Source: Patescibacteria group bacterium UBA2100 | GTDB lineage: Bacteria > Patescibacteriota > Minisyncoccia > Phycocordibacterales > UBA2100 | NCBI GenBank assembly: GCA_002331185.1 | Contig: DCYW01000033.1 | Span: forward strand, 1 to 15,122 | DNA: 15,122 nucleotides | Reading direction: 5' to 3' | In this document: in pieces, positions 1 to 5,531 of the stretch | Layout: each line of letters opens with the position of its first letter | Numbering within the stretch: position 1 is the stretch's first letter | Made by a program: the position numbers and the translations under genes | Notes under the pieces: generated by a model | The model's input: the letters and a program-made list of their open reading frames with translations, nothing else | Told to the model about the DNA's origin: nothing | Database searches by the model: none

Positions 1-42
1 ATGCAACGCCTTGCTCGTGCAATTGAACGGTATAACGCTTAG
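1..42 (+). CDS. possible C-terminal end of a gene entering from the left
   Basis: Frame 1 is open from the first base to a TAG at 40-42 and reads a short basic, helix-prone tail ending in ARAIERYNA. An ATG happens to be the first codon, but a 13-residue gene is unlikely, so this is better read as the end of a plus-strand gene truncated by the window edge. Frame 2 is also open here, to about 119, so the assignment is weak. No product can be named. It would converge on the DoxX-like gene ending at 63. Confidence 0.3.
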   Translation: MQRLARAIERYNA

Positions 43-62
43 GACTCAGACAACAACCACAT

Positions 63-431
63 TTAGAGCCTACCTTTTTGTGATTCTCTCTCTTGTACTA
101 TCAGTGCAAGCGCAATAGCTAAAATGCTGATGTCTCTAAAAATAACATCCATCTGATTTAGATTCAGTAATATTATTCCAACAAGATATGCTGAAGCAAT
201 GATGCTCGGTAAAAGAATCTTTCTTCCTAAAATAATCCAAAGACCAATGAGTATTTCCGTCACGCCAAATGCGTGTAAAAGTATAACGTCATTGCTTCCG
301 ACAAAATCAAGAACGATTGGAGGAAAATAACCAACCCATGCATACGGATTAAACCACGCAGATACTGCCGGGTATATAAATGCAAATGCCAAACTTATCC
401 GAAGTATTCTTTCACTGAAAGAAATATGCAT
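63..431 (-). CDS. DoxX-like small integral membrane protein
   Basis: This 122-residue protein has four hydrophobic stretches, at about residues 8-27, 45-66, 70-90 and 98-112. The last contains the RDISILAIALAL pattern typical of DoxX/MauE-type four-helix proteins. The length fits that superfamily. DoxX-like proteins are linked to membrane redox processes, but their reactions are mostly undefined and no catalytic residue is obvious here. The gene starts only 2 nt after the stop of the upstream cupredoxin, so the two are almost certainly co-transcribed and may act together in the envelope. No terminator with a U-tract is visible before the window edge. The family call is by pattern and the role is unknown. 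Confidence 0.7.
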   Translation of the reverse strand: MHISFSERILRISLAFAFIYPAVSAWFNPYAWVGYFPPIVLDFVGSNDVILLHAFGVTEILIGLWIILGRKILLPSIIASAYLVGIILLNLNQMDVIFRDISILAIALALIVQERESQKGRL

Positions 432-433
432 AC

Positions 434-988
434 TTATTTAACGACAATAGTACCCCCGTCGCGTGCACGAACGTGGTTATGAAATCCCCACTTCCCTGCT
501 TGATCAAACGTGAATTCCCAAAACTCTCCAGCTTGCAGCACACGACACGTATCAAAGGATGTTCCCAGACAATCATCTTCTGATGTTTCTGGATAATTTG
601 TATGCGTCGGATGATCATTACCTCCTACCCACATACCTGTACTCGCTTGATTAACAAAACGAATGGTCTGGCCTCTTTGTATGATTACCGATTGAGGTTC
701 AAATCCTGTGTTTGTGTAGGTAACAAGTGCATGAAATACTGGGTCACCCATAGGTTCTTCTTCTATTGCATTGTCTTCGAGTAATGCTTCGTAGCCAACC
801 GAATTGTCAGTATCAAGGGTACCGTCAAATTCAGTACCTGCAAGTTGCGTACCGCTTGCAGCTCGTGACGAATCTACTGCAACCTCATTTGCTGCAGGAG
901 CATCTGCACTACGTGGAGTGAATACAAACCATGCTCCAACGATGATAATGATGATGGCGATACTTAGTGTGATCCATTTTATATCCAT
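434..988 (-). CDS. membrane-anchored cupredoxin-like protein
   Basis: The protein has 184 residues: an N-terminal membrane anchor or signal segment (about 5-22), an acidic low-complexity linker (about 25-80) and a C-terminal cupredoxin beta-barrel (about 85-184). Landmarks are TGFEPQSVIIQRGQTIRFVN (94-113), a DHPTH segment (H126, H129), two cysteines (C140, C148) that could form a disulfide, and WGFHNH (H170, H172) before the closing GGTIVV strand. The usual type 1 copper Cys of plastocyanin-like domains is not at the expected place before the final loop; a histidine pair sits there instead. The domain probably faces outward and may bind copper through histidines. It lies 25 nt after the MscS gene and 2 nt before the DoxX-like gene, which suggests one operon. 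Electron transfer and metal storage are both possible. Confidence 0.8.
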   Translation of the reverse strand: MDIKWITLSIAIIIIIVGAWFVFTPRSADAPAANEVAVDSSRAASGTQLAGTEFDGTLDTDNSVGYEALLEDNAIEEEPMGDPVFHALVTYTNTGFEPQSVIIQRGQTIRFVNQASTGMWVGGNDHPTHTNYPETSEDDCLGTSFDTCRVLQAGEFWEFTFDQAGKWGFHNHVRARDGGTIVVK

Positions 989-1013
989 AGAGTTATTTAT
1001 TATATGTATAATC

Positions 1014-2063
1014 TTACTTTTTAAGATTCACGTCTCGTTGTGGGAATGGAATTTCTATACCACTCTCTGCGAAACGATTATTGATTGCATGCCGAAGTAC
1101 ACTTTTAGTACCAAAAACATCGAGTGGATTCTGAACACGACATGAAAGAATTAAATTGAGCGATGAATCGCCAAACTCTACAAAGTTCACCGATGGTTCC
1201 GGCGTTTCGAGTACGGTTTCATTTGCATGCGCGATATCAAGAAGCATTTCCTCAACTTTATTGAGGTCACTTCCGTAGGCAACGCCAATATTTACTTTTA
1301 CTCTTCCTGTATCAGGACCAGTACTTTTATTGGTGATTGCTTCGTTTGCGATTGTAGCATTCGGAATAGAAACTTCCTCGTCATCAAATGTTCGAATGCG
1401 AGTACTCCGTAAACCAACGGCGCTGACGATGCCAGTAATACCTGAACCCAGTACCACAAAATCACCAACTGAATATGGTTTATCGGCAAGGATAAATACT
1501 CCTGAAATAATATTAGCGAGCGTATCTTTCGCAGCAAACCCTATAGCAATACCTAAAATACCCGCACTCGCTAACCATGCAGTAACATTAATGCCCCAAA
1601 TGAGAAAGATTGCGTACAGTGCACCAATTATCACTAGAGAAAGCGTGAGGTTCTTAAACAATGGAGCAGTCTGCATATTAATTGCTTTAATATGGTCTGT
1701 TTTAATTGCACCGTCTAAGAGAACCTGAATCGTCCGTACTATACCTTGTGCAACGACCACAACGAATAATGTCTTCGTCAATGATTGTACGGTACCTAGC
1801 CAACTTTCAGAAAGCCCAATAAGCGGGAGTGCAATGAGTACACCCACCAATAGTACGAGATATACCACTGGTGTATTGAGTGCCGTAATAAGTTCATCGT
1901 CTATATCAGTTTCGGTTTTACGTGTAATAAATTTTATCGCTCCTGCAAAAAACGGAAGGAGTACGAGTGCTACTACTAGCGCTGCAGCCATAACAAGTAT
2001 CGCCTGTATATAAGGGTGCGTTGAAGTTGCAAATTGTATAAATTGATTAATTGTTTCATTCAT
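1014..2063 (-). CDS. mscS: small-conductance mechanosensitive channel, MscS family
   Basis: The protein has about 349 residues. Hydrophobic helices lie near the N-terminus, and the pore helix contains AWLASAGILGIAIGFAAKDT, with the glycine/alanine pattern of MscS TM3. A beta domain follows (KPYSVGDFVVLGSGITGIV, then RTFDDEEVSIPNATIANEAI), then a C-terminal alpha/beta domain ending with IPFPQRDV, a classic MscS tail. It would open under membrane tension to release solutes during hypo-osmotic shock. The frame extends upstream to an ATG at 2108, but the ATG at 2063 (protein MNETINQ...) is preferred: an extended -10 box lies exactly 7 nt before it, and the added residues look like untranslated sequence. 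The cupredoxin gene starts 25 nt downstream on the same strand. Confidence 0.92.
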   Translation of the reverse strand: MNETINQFIQFATSTHPYIQAILVMAAALVVALVLLPFFAGAIKFITRKTETDIDDELITALNTPVVYLVLLVGVLIALPLIGLSESWLGTVQSLTKTLFVVVVAQGIVRTIQVLLDGAIKTDHIKAINMQTAPLFKNLTLSLVIIGALYAIFLIWGINVTAWLASAGILGIAIGFAAKDTLANIISGVFILADKPYSVGDFVVLGSGITGIVSAVGLRSTRIRTFDDEEVSIPNATIANEAITNKSTGPDTGRVKVNIGVAYGSDLNKVEEMLLDIAHANETVLETPEPSVNFVEFGDSSLNLILSCRVQNPLDVFGTKSVLRHAINNRFAESGIEIPFPQRDVNLKK

Positions 2064-2070
2064 AGTAAGC

Positions 2071-2079
2071 ATAATAACA
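2071..2079 (-). promoter_or_regulatory. extended -10 box for mscS, leaderless arrangement
   Basis: On the minus strand TGT-TATTAT is followed by 7 nt and then the ATG at 2063, so transcription would start at or next to the start codon. No good -35 box is visible, which extended -10 promoters can tolerate. This box also decides the preferred start of mscS. It is a sequence match only. Confidence 0.45.
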
Positions 2080-2199
2080 TAGGCCGCTTTTGGTGCATAT
2101 ATGAACACCTTATCCGCAAACTAGTGTGTTATGTATTCAAAATGGCTTCAAATAAGCATCTGTTTAATCACCTCGTATGTACTGCGCTTTCAGTGAACA

Positions 2200-2208
2200 T
2201 GCTACTCT
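2200..2208 (+). promoter_or_regulatory. extended -10 box for msrB, leaderless arrangement
   Basis: TGC-TACTCT lies 6 nt before the msrB ATG at 2215, with no room for a leader or Shine-Dalgarno sequence. No convincing -35 box is seen. This would drive msrB-msrA and possibly the gene after them. Confidence 0.4.
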
Positions 2209-2214
2209 ATATAT

Positions 2215-2592
2215 ATGAAAACTGTAGCAACAAATCCACTAACTCCAGAAGAAGAACATATCATAGAGCAAAAAGGTACAGAAGCACCGTTTAGTAGCGA
2301 ACTCTACGAGCACAGCGCACCAGGAACATATCACTGTCGTAAATGTGGTTCAGCACTATACCGTTCTGACAGTAAGTTCGATTCAGGTTGCGGCTGGCCA
2401 AGTTTTGATAGCGAAATAGAAGGGGCTGTTACCAGAGTCACCGATGCAGATGGACGGCGAGTAGAAATTACATGTACCAACTGTGCAGGTCACTTGGGAC
2501 ATGTTTTCACCGGAGAGCAATTCACTGAAAAAAATGTCCGCCATTGTGTAAATTCAATCTCATTAACATTCGAATCAAATGAAAATGAATAA
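2215..2592 (+). CDS. msrB: peptide-methionine (R)-S-oxide reductase MsrB
   Basis: This 125-residue protein reduces the R-epimer of methionine sulfoxide in oxidised proteins, with thioredoxin-type reductant. All family landmarks are visible: zinc-binding CxxC pairs at C41/C44 and C87/C90, SGCGWPSF with C59 as the likely resolving cysteine, GHLGHVF, and the catalytic C111 in RHCVNS. There is no signal peptide, so it should be cytoplasmic. The length is normal for a stand-alone MsrB. Its last 14 nt overlap the start of msrA, so translation is probably coupled and the two stereospecific repair enzymes are made together. Confidence 0.97.
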   Translation: MKTVATNPLTPEEEHIIEQKGTEAPFSSELYEHSAPGTYHCRKCGSALYRSDSKFDSGCGWPSFDSEIEGAVTRVTDADGRRVEITCTNCAGHLGHVFTGEQFTEKNVRHCVNSISLTFESNENE

Positions 2593-3067
2593 AGCACTTT
2601 TTGCCTCAGGATGTTTTTGGGGTACACAACATCATTTTGATACACACGAAGGTGTTGTTAATTCGCTCGTTGGTTACACTGGCGGCAGTATTGCACACCC
2701 TACCTATGAGCAAGTGTGTAGTGGCGACACCGGACACCGTGAAGCAATAGAGGTTGAATTTGACCCATCAGTAACAACCTACGAAGCATTAGTAAAATTA
2801 TTTTTTGAGACACATAATTTTTCCCAAGTTGGTGGACAAGGTCCTGATATAGGACATCAATACACATCTGCCATTTATTATCTGACCGATGAACAGAAAA
2901 ACGTTGCCGAAAAACTCGTATTCGAATTAGCAGCAAAAGGGTTTGTAGTAACCACAGAAATCATCGAAGCAGAAACATTTTACCCTGCCGAAGAGTATCA
3001 TCAAAAGTATTATGAGAAATCAGGTGGTGTTCCATACTGTCATGTATACATTAAACGCTTTGATTAA
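2579..3067 (+). CDS. msrA: peptide-methionine (S)-S-oxide reductase MsrA
   Basis: This 162-residue enzyme reduces the S-epimer of methionine sulfoxide, complementing MsrB. The signature GCFWG carries catalytic C12. It is followed by VVNSLVGYTGG, PTYEQVCSGDTGHREAIEVEF and the GPDIGHQYTSAIYY block. C154 near the C-terminus is a candidate resolving cysteine. The ATG at 2579 gives a 14-nt overlap with msrB; a second in-frame ATG at 2585 would give 8 nt, and no Shine-Dalgarno sequence chooses between them. No export signal is present. The next gene begins within a few bases of the stop. Confidence 0.97.
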   Translation: MKMNKALFASGCFWGTQHHFDTHEGVVNSLVGYTGGSIAHPTYEQVCSGDTGHREAIEVEFDPSVTTYEALVKLFFETHNFSQVGGQGPDIGHQYTSAIYYLTDEQKNVAEKLVFELAAKGFVVTTEIIEAETFYPAEEYHQKYYEKSGGVPYCHVYIKRFD

Positions 3068-3073
3068 TTGTCT

Positions 3074-3892
3074 ATGTACTTACTTCAGTTTAAAAATCTG
3101 ACATTTCTCACGTTCGTCATTTTTCTTCTAGCCACACCCTTGTATTTTGCACATGCCGCAGTCAATGCAGGTGTAGTAAACGGAGTATGGTTGTCTAACG
3201 AAACGCCGAAAGAAGGAGAGACCATACGTATATTTACTGCAGTCCAAAACCAAAGCACAGAGCAGATTAATGGAAGTGTCGCTTTTCTGGTAAATGGAGA
3301 CATCGTGGGCACCAAAAAATTTTCAGTAATACCTAATGATATTATTCCGGTTTCTATCGACCACACATTTCTTGGTGGTGAATATGATGTCAGTGCATAC
3401 ATAACCTCAGTTGAAAATGGGGATATTGCGTACACCATAGCATCGCAGACTTCTATCTCAATTTCTTCCTCGCAACCGCAATCTGCGCAAACAGTAGTAA
3501 AAAATCTACTTGAATCTTCATCAACCTCAGAAGTACTCAACGCCATTACCAAGACCACGAAAAACATCACCGAAGGTATCAATCCTGTCACTCAAAATAC
3601 AGCAGAGCGTATAGAAGCGTTCCGCGATACGCTTTTGAATCAAACGATATCTCCAAAAGATGCTAATGAATATGCTCAAACACAAGAACCCACAACGAAA
3701 CTAGAGACCGCAAAAGAATTTGTTAAGACCTCAAAAACAATTGCACAGGCAGCAGAAACAAGCCTCTGGCAAAAAATCATTGGTATTTCACTGTCGCTTC
3801 TTGCGCTACTTGTGCGGCTATGGTTTGTGTTTGTTATAGCTATTGTAGGTTTTGCTTTTTGGCGTCTTGTACGTGGGCAACGCATTCGGTAG
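3074..3892 (+). CDS. exported membrane-anchored protein with CARDB-like Ig-fold domain
   Basis: The 272-residue product begins with a signal peptide (about 1-28, ending AHA before AVNAG). An Ig-like domain follows at about 35-128, with a CARDB-like pattern: LSNETPKEGETIRIFTAVQN, a later VNGDIVGTKKF and GGEYDVSAYI. Next comes a long polar helix-rich stalk (about 135-230). A hydrophobic segment (about 236-264) precedes a basic tail (RLVRGQRIR). The topology suggests an outward-facing adhesion or binding domain anchored at its C-terminus. A TTG at 3068 directly after the msrA stop could also start it, but the ATG at 3074 is preferred. It appears to be the last gene of the msrB-msrA run. Its ligand is unknown, and linkage to the Msr enzymes suggests but does not prove an envelope role. 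Confidence 0.7.
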   Translation: MYLLQFKNLTFLTFVIFLLATPLYFAHAAVNAGVVNGVWLSNETPKEGETIRIFTAVQNQSTEQINGSVAFLVNGDIVGTKKFSVIPNDIIPVSIDHTFLGGEYDVSAYITSVENGDIAYTIASQTSISISSSQPQSAQTVVKNLLESSSTSEVLNAITKTTKNITEGINPVTQNTAERIEAFRDTLLNQTISPKDANEYAQTQEPTTKLETAKEFVKTSKTIAQAAETSLWQKIIGISLSLLALLVRLWFVFVIAIVGFAFWRLVRGQRIR

Positions 3893-3903
3893 GCACTAAA
3901 CGT

Positions 3904-3932
3904 TTGACTTACACATGTTTATGCGCTCTAAT
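3904..3932 (+). promoter_or_regulatory. sigma70-type promoter for the 51-residue membrane protein
   Basis: TTGACT (3904-3909) and TCTAAT (3927-3932) are separated by exactly 17 bp, each one base from consensus. It is the best two-box promoter seen in the window. Transcription would start near 3939 and leave a leader of about 25 nt containing a Shine-Dalgarno-like AGAGG at 3954-3958. Confidence 0.6.
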
Positions 3933-3963
3933 TCTAAATTGGAAATAACAACAAGAGGCCATT

Positions 3964-4119
3964 ATGATCCTATTTTCTTTTGCTGGAACTATTTTCATAT
4001 TTCGCATCTTCGGGCTCGCAGGAGAAACATCACCAGAACAACTAACAAAGATTTGGGAAAGTCTTATGTATGCAGCTGTATGTTTTGGCATTGCATACTG
4101 GATGCATATAACGTACTAA
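3964..4119 (+). CDS. 51-residue two-helix membrane protein, unrecognised family
   Basis: An ATG at 3964 opens 51 codons to a TAA at 4117-4119. Two hydrophobic segments (about 2-20 and 31-49) flank a short polar loop, ETSPEQLTKI. Support for a real gene is unusually complete: a two-box promoter at 3904-3932, AGAGG 5 nt before the ATG, an in-frame stop at 3946-3948 that excludes an earlier start, and a perfect hairpin terminator 17 nt after the stop. No family is recognised. A hairpin of two membrane helices suggests a small structural, regulatory or toxin-like membrane protein, but nothing chooses between these. A longer frame at 3915-4202 runs through the terminator and a tRNA remnant and is judged spurious. 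Confidence 0.65.
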   Translation: MILFSFAGTIFIFRIFGLAGETSPEQLTKIWESLMYAAVCFGIAYWMHITY

Positions 4120-4136
4120 GCAGTACCAAAAATAAA

Positions 4137-4162
4137 AACGCCGAACGTAACCGTTCGGCGTT
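4137..4162. terminator. bidirectional intrinsic terminator
   Basis: A perfect 11-bp stem (AACGCCGAACG at 4137-4147, CGTTCGGCGTT at 4152-4162) closes a TAAC loop. Read on the minus strand it ends in TTTTTATTTTT, a strong U-tract that would stop the tRNA-Ser transcript. On the plus strand it is preceded by an A-rich run and followed by TTCTTCTTT, serving the 51-residue protein gene. Confidence 0.88.
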
Positions 4163-4171
4163 CTTCTTTAT

Positions 4172-4198
4172 GCGAAGAGAACAGGATTTGAACCTGCG
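4172..4198. repeat. 27-bp direct repeat of the tRNA-Ser 3' end, copy A
   Basis: Positions 4172-4198 match 4286-4312 at 26 of 27 bases in the same orientation, offset by 114 bp. The repeat covers the acceptor 3' strand and T arm, the segment that integrases commonly use as an attachment core at tRNA genes. Confidence 0.85.
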
Positions 4199-4210
4199 GT
4201 GACTTACACC
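4173..4210 (-). pseudogene. degenerate tRNA 3' fragment (variable arm, T arm, acceptor end)
   Basis: Read on the minus strand, this has a GGTG/CACC variable-arm hairpin, an intact T arm (GCAGG-TTCAAAT-CCTGT), the acceptor 3' strand TCTCTTC and discriminator G. That is the 3' half of a class II tRNA such as tRNA-Ser. No matching 5' acceptor strand, D arm or anticodon arm is found upstream; the 49-nt dispersed repeat sits there instead. The acceptor and T arm match the intact tRNA-Ser next door at 26 of 27 positions. It is therefore a remnant or partial duplication rather than a working tRNA. It lies between the tRNA-Ser gene and its terminator, so it is probably transcribed. Confidence 0.6.
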
Positions 4211-4212
4211 CT

Positions 4213-4261
4213 ACCACTCGAGTCCTTCCATTATTTCTAAGAGCGCTGCGCTCAGAAAAAT
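4213..4261 (-). repeat. 49-nt hairpin-bearing dispersed repeat, copy 1
   Basis: On the minus strand this segment aligns without gaps to 13263-13311 (plus) at 36 of 49 positions, including a 16-base exact block, TTAGAAATAATGGAAG, and a shared 3' GTGGT. The first part folds as a hairpin, outer arms TTTCT/AGAAA and inner arms GAGCG/CGCTC. It ends 2 nt before the tRNA 3' fragment. Confidence 0.6.
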
Positions 4262-4285
4262 CTCACATCGTTCCTCCCATACAAA

Positions 4286-4312
4286 GCGGAGAGAACAGGA
4301 TTTGAACCTGCG
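4286..4312. repeat. 27-bp direct repeat of the tRNA-Ser 3' end, copy B
   Basis: This is the copy lying inside the intact tRNA-Ser gene; it differs from 4172-4198 at one base, in the acceptor stem. Confidence 0.85.
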
Positions 4313-4371
4313 TAGGATTGCTCCTAACTCGCTTTCCAAGCGAGCGCCTTAAACCGCTCAGCCATCTCTCC
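4287..4371 (-). tRNA. tRNA-Ser, anticodon GGA
   Basis: This 85-nt class II tRNA has acceptor arms GGAGAGA/TCTCTCC, a D arm containing GGCTGAGCGG, anticodon stem CTCGC/GCGAG around TTGGAAA (anticodon GGA at plus positions 4335-4337), a serine-type long variable arm TAGGA-GCAA-TCCTA, T arm GCAGG-TTCAAAT-CCTGT and discriminator G73. It decodes UCC and UCU. The CCA tail is not encoded (CTT follows the discriminator), so a CCA-adding enzyme is needed. A strong minus-strand terminator at 4137-4162 lies downstream. Confidence 0.96.
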
Positions 4372-4527
4372 GCTTTGTGTGGGATTGCTTTTTGTACCTC
4401 ATCACTTCGTTCTGAGACAAACAAAAACCTTCATTTTTCCTCCACTCAGACACACCTCCGCGAGTATGGAGTGTGGATTATATATCACTCGTCTAAAAGA
4501 AGAAAATGTACTACACTGCTACCACAT

Positions 4528-5007
4528 ATGCATCAATTATGTAAAAAATACTCGTGGCAAGATATTATGTCACTACAATTGAACAATCACACGATACTGC
4601 TCGATATAGATGGTGTACTGATGGCACACGGAGAAGATATCATCTCTCCTATAATCCTCAAAAATATCGAAATGTTGAGAAAGAATAATGATATATATAT
4701 AGTTTCTAATTCCCTCAGCACTCACCGAATAATAAAAACCAGTACGGCGCTCAAAATACCGTGGGTCGACTCTGGTTTAAAAAAGCCCAGTATACGGATT
4801 CTTTCATTCATCAAATACGACAAAACGAAACCCCTTGTTGTTATTGGCGACAAAATACTTACAGATGGATTATTTGCCTACCGCATTAATGCGAAAGCTC
4901 TCCTGCTCAATCGTCGCGTAAGCCAAAAGGACCCTCTCGTAGTAAGAGTAACCTATCTGATAGATGACACTATCTATTCGCTGTGCAAATTCTTTTTTGC
5001 GCGGTAA
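4528..5007 (+). CDS. HAD phosphatase resembling YqeG/GEP4 phosphatidylglycerophosphatase
   Basis: The 159-residue protein has HAD motif I at DIDGV (nucleophile D26, acid/base D28), motif II at IVSNS (S60), a motif III lysine in LKKPS (K85/K86), and motif IV at VVIGDKILTDGLFAYRINAKALLL (D108, D113). The order KKP then GDK-x-TDG, and the lack of a large cap, resemble the YqeG/GEP4 subfamily that removes phosphate from phosphatidylglycerophosphate. It converges on pgsA, the PGP synthase, with a 34-bp 3' overlap, which fits that substrate. The open frame extends back through the tRNA, which is spurious. The ATG at 4528 is preferred because the family has a helix before motif I; the ATG at 4567 is an alternative. 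Other HAD substrates cannot be excluded. Confidence 0.7.
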   Translation: MHQLCKKYSWQDIMSLQLNNHTILLDIDGVLMAHGEDIISPIILKNIEMLRKNNDIYIVSNSLSTHRIIKTSTALKIPWVDSGLKKPSIRILSFIKYDKTKPLVVIGDKILTDGLFAYRINAKALLLNRRVSQKDPLVVRVTYLIDDTIYSLCKFFFAR

Positions 5008-5528
5008 AAAATACTAGCATATTGTGCAGCACTCACGTATGAGAATACTAATGTGAGCATTGCTAATATCATCACTAAATCTTCATATAGTGCAATTTGT
5101 GGAAATGCGAGCGTAAAGAGCGCAACTGCTATGGTTAAAAACATCAGCACTGTTTTGTTTTTTGCTGAGCGAATTGCAGGAATCACAATCTCGCGCGCCA
5201 GAGCTAAACGTACCCCGTCAACAATGAGGTCACGAGTAATCAGTAGTAATATGATTGCAAGTGGAATTATATTCGTATTAACAATAATAATCAGAAATAC
5301 GAAGGCAAGCACCTTATCTGAAAGCGGGTCAAATATCTTTCCAAAATCCGAAACAACTTCAAACTTGCGTGCGAGATATCCATCAAAGAAATCAGTGACT
5401 GCTGCAACGAGAAAAATCCCGAATAAATAAACATACACATGTGGTAGTGTAAGTGAGACAAGCACAATAGCAACGAAGGTGAGCGCCATTCTAAAAATAG
5501 TAAGCACGTTTGGTAGATACTGTATCAT
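4974..5528 (-). CDS. pgsA: CDP-alcohol phosphatidyltransferase, probable PGP synthase PgsA
   Basis: This 184-residue membrane enzyme carries the full CDP-alcohol phosphotransferase signature: D49-G50, A53-R54, then G63, D67 and D71 at the canonical DG-x2-AR-x8-G-x3-D-x3-D spacing. The hydrophobic segments fit a six-helix fold, and the length is usual for PgsA. The expected reaction is CDP-diacylglycerol plus glycerol-3-phosphate to phosphatidylglycerophosphate, although other alcohol acceptors occur in the family. It starts 3 nt after the lipid kinase stop, at the end of the five-gene run. The opening NVLTIFRM is typical of PgsA. Its 3' end overlaps the convergent HAD phosphatase gene, suggesting possible antisense coupling. 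Confidence 0.88.
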   Translation of the reverse strand: MIQYLPNVLTIFRMALTFVAIVLVSLTLPHVYVYLFGIFLVAAVTDFFDGYLARKFEVVSDFGKIFDPLSDKVLAFVFLIIIVNTNIIPLAIILLLITRDLIVDGVRLALAREIVIPAIRSAKNKTVLMFLTIAVALFTLAFPQIALYEDLVMILAMLTLVFSYVSAAQYASIFYRAKKNLHSE

Positions 5529-5531
5529 AAC

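Noticed and set aside
2064..2108. Upstream start for MscS giving 15 more residues
   Set aside because: The added region contains the extended -10 box, and the shorter start lies 7 nt after it.
3085..3591. 168-residue minus-strand open frame
   Set aside because: It is a shadow of the CARDB-like exported protein gene, with no independent promoter or domain pattern; the plus strand has a proper signal peptide and membrane anchor.
3915..4202. 95-residue plus-strand open frame
   Set aside because: It overlaps the 51-residue gene in another frame, runs through the 11-bp terminator and into the tRNA 3' fragment, and its translation is basic and shows no domain-like pattern.
4318..4527. N-terminal extension of the HAD phosphatase
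   Set aside because: The extension is encoded by the opposite strand of tRNA-Ser and the divergent gap; HAD motif I would be unusually far from the N-terminus. A start at 4528 or 4567 is more plausible.
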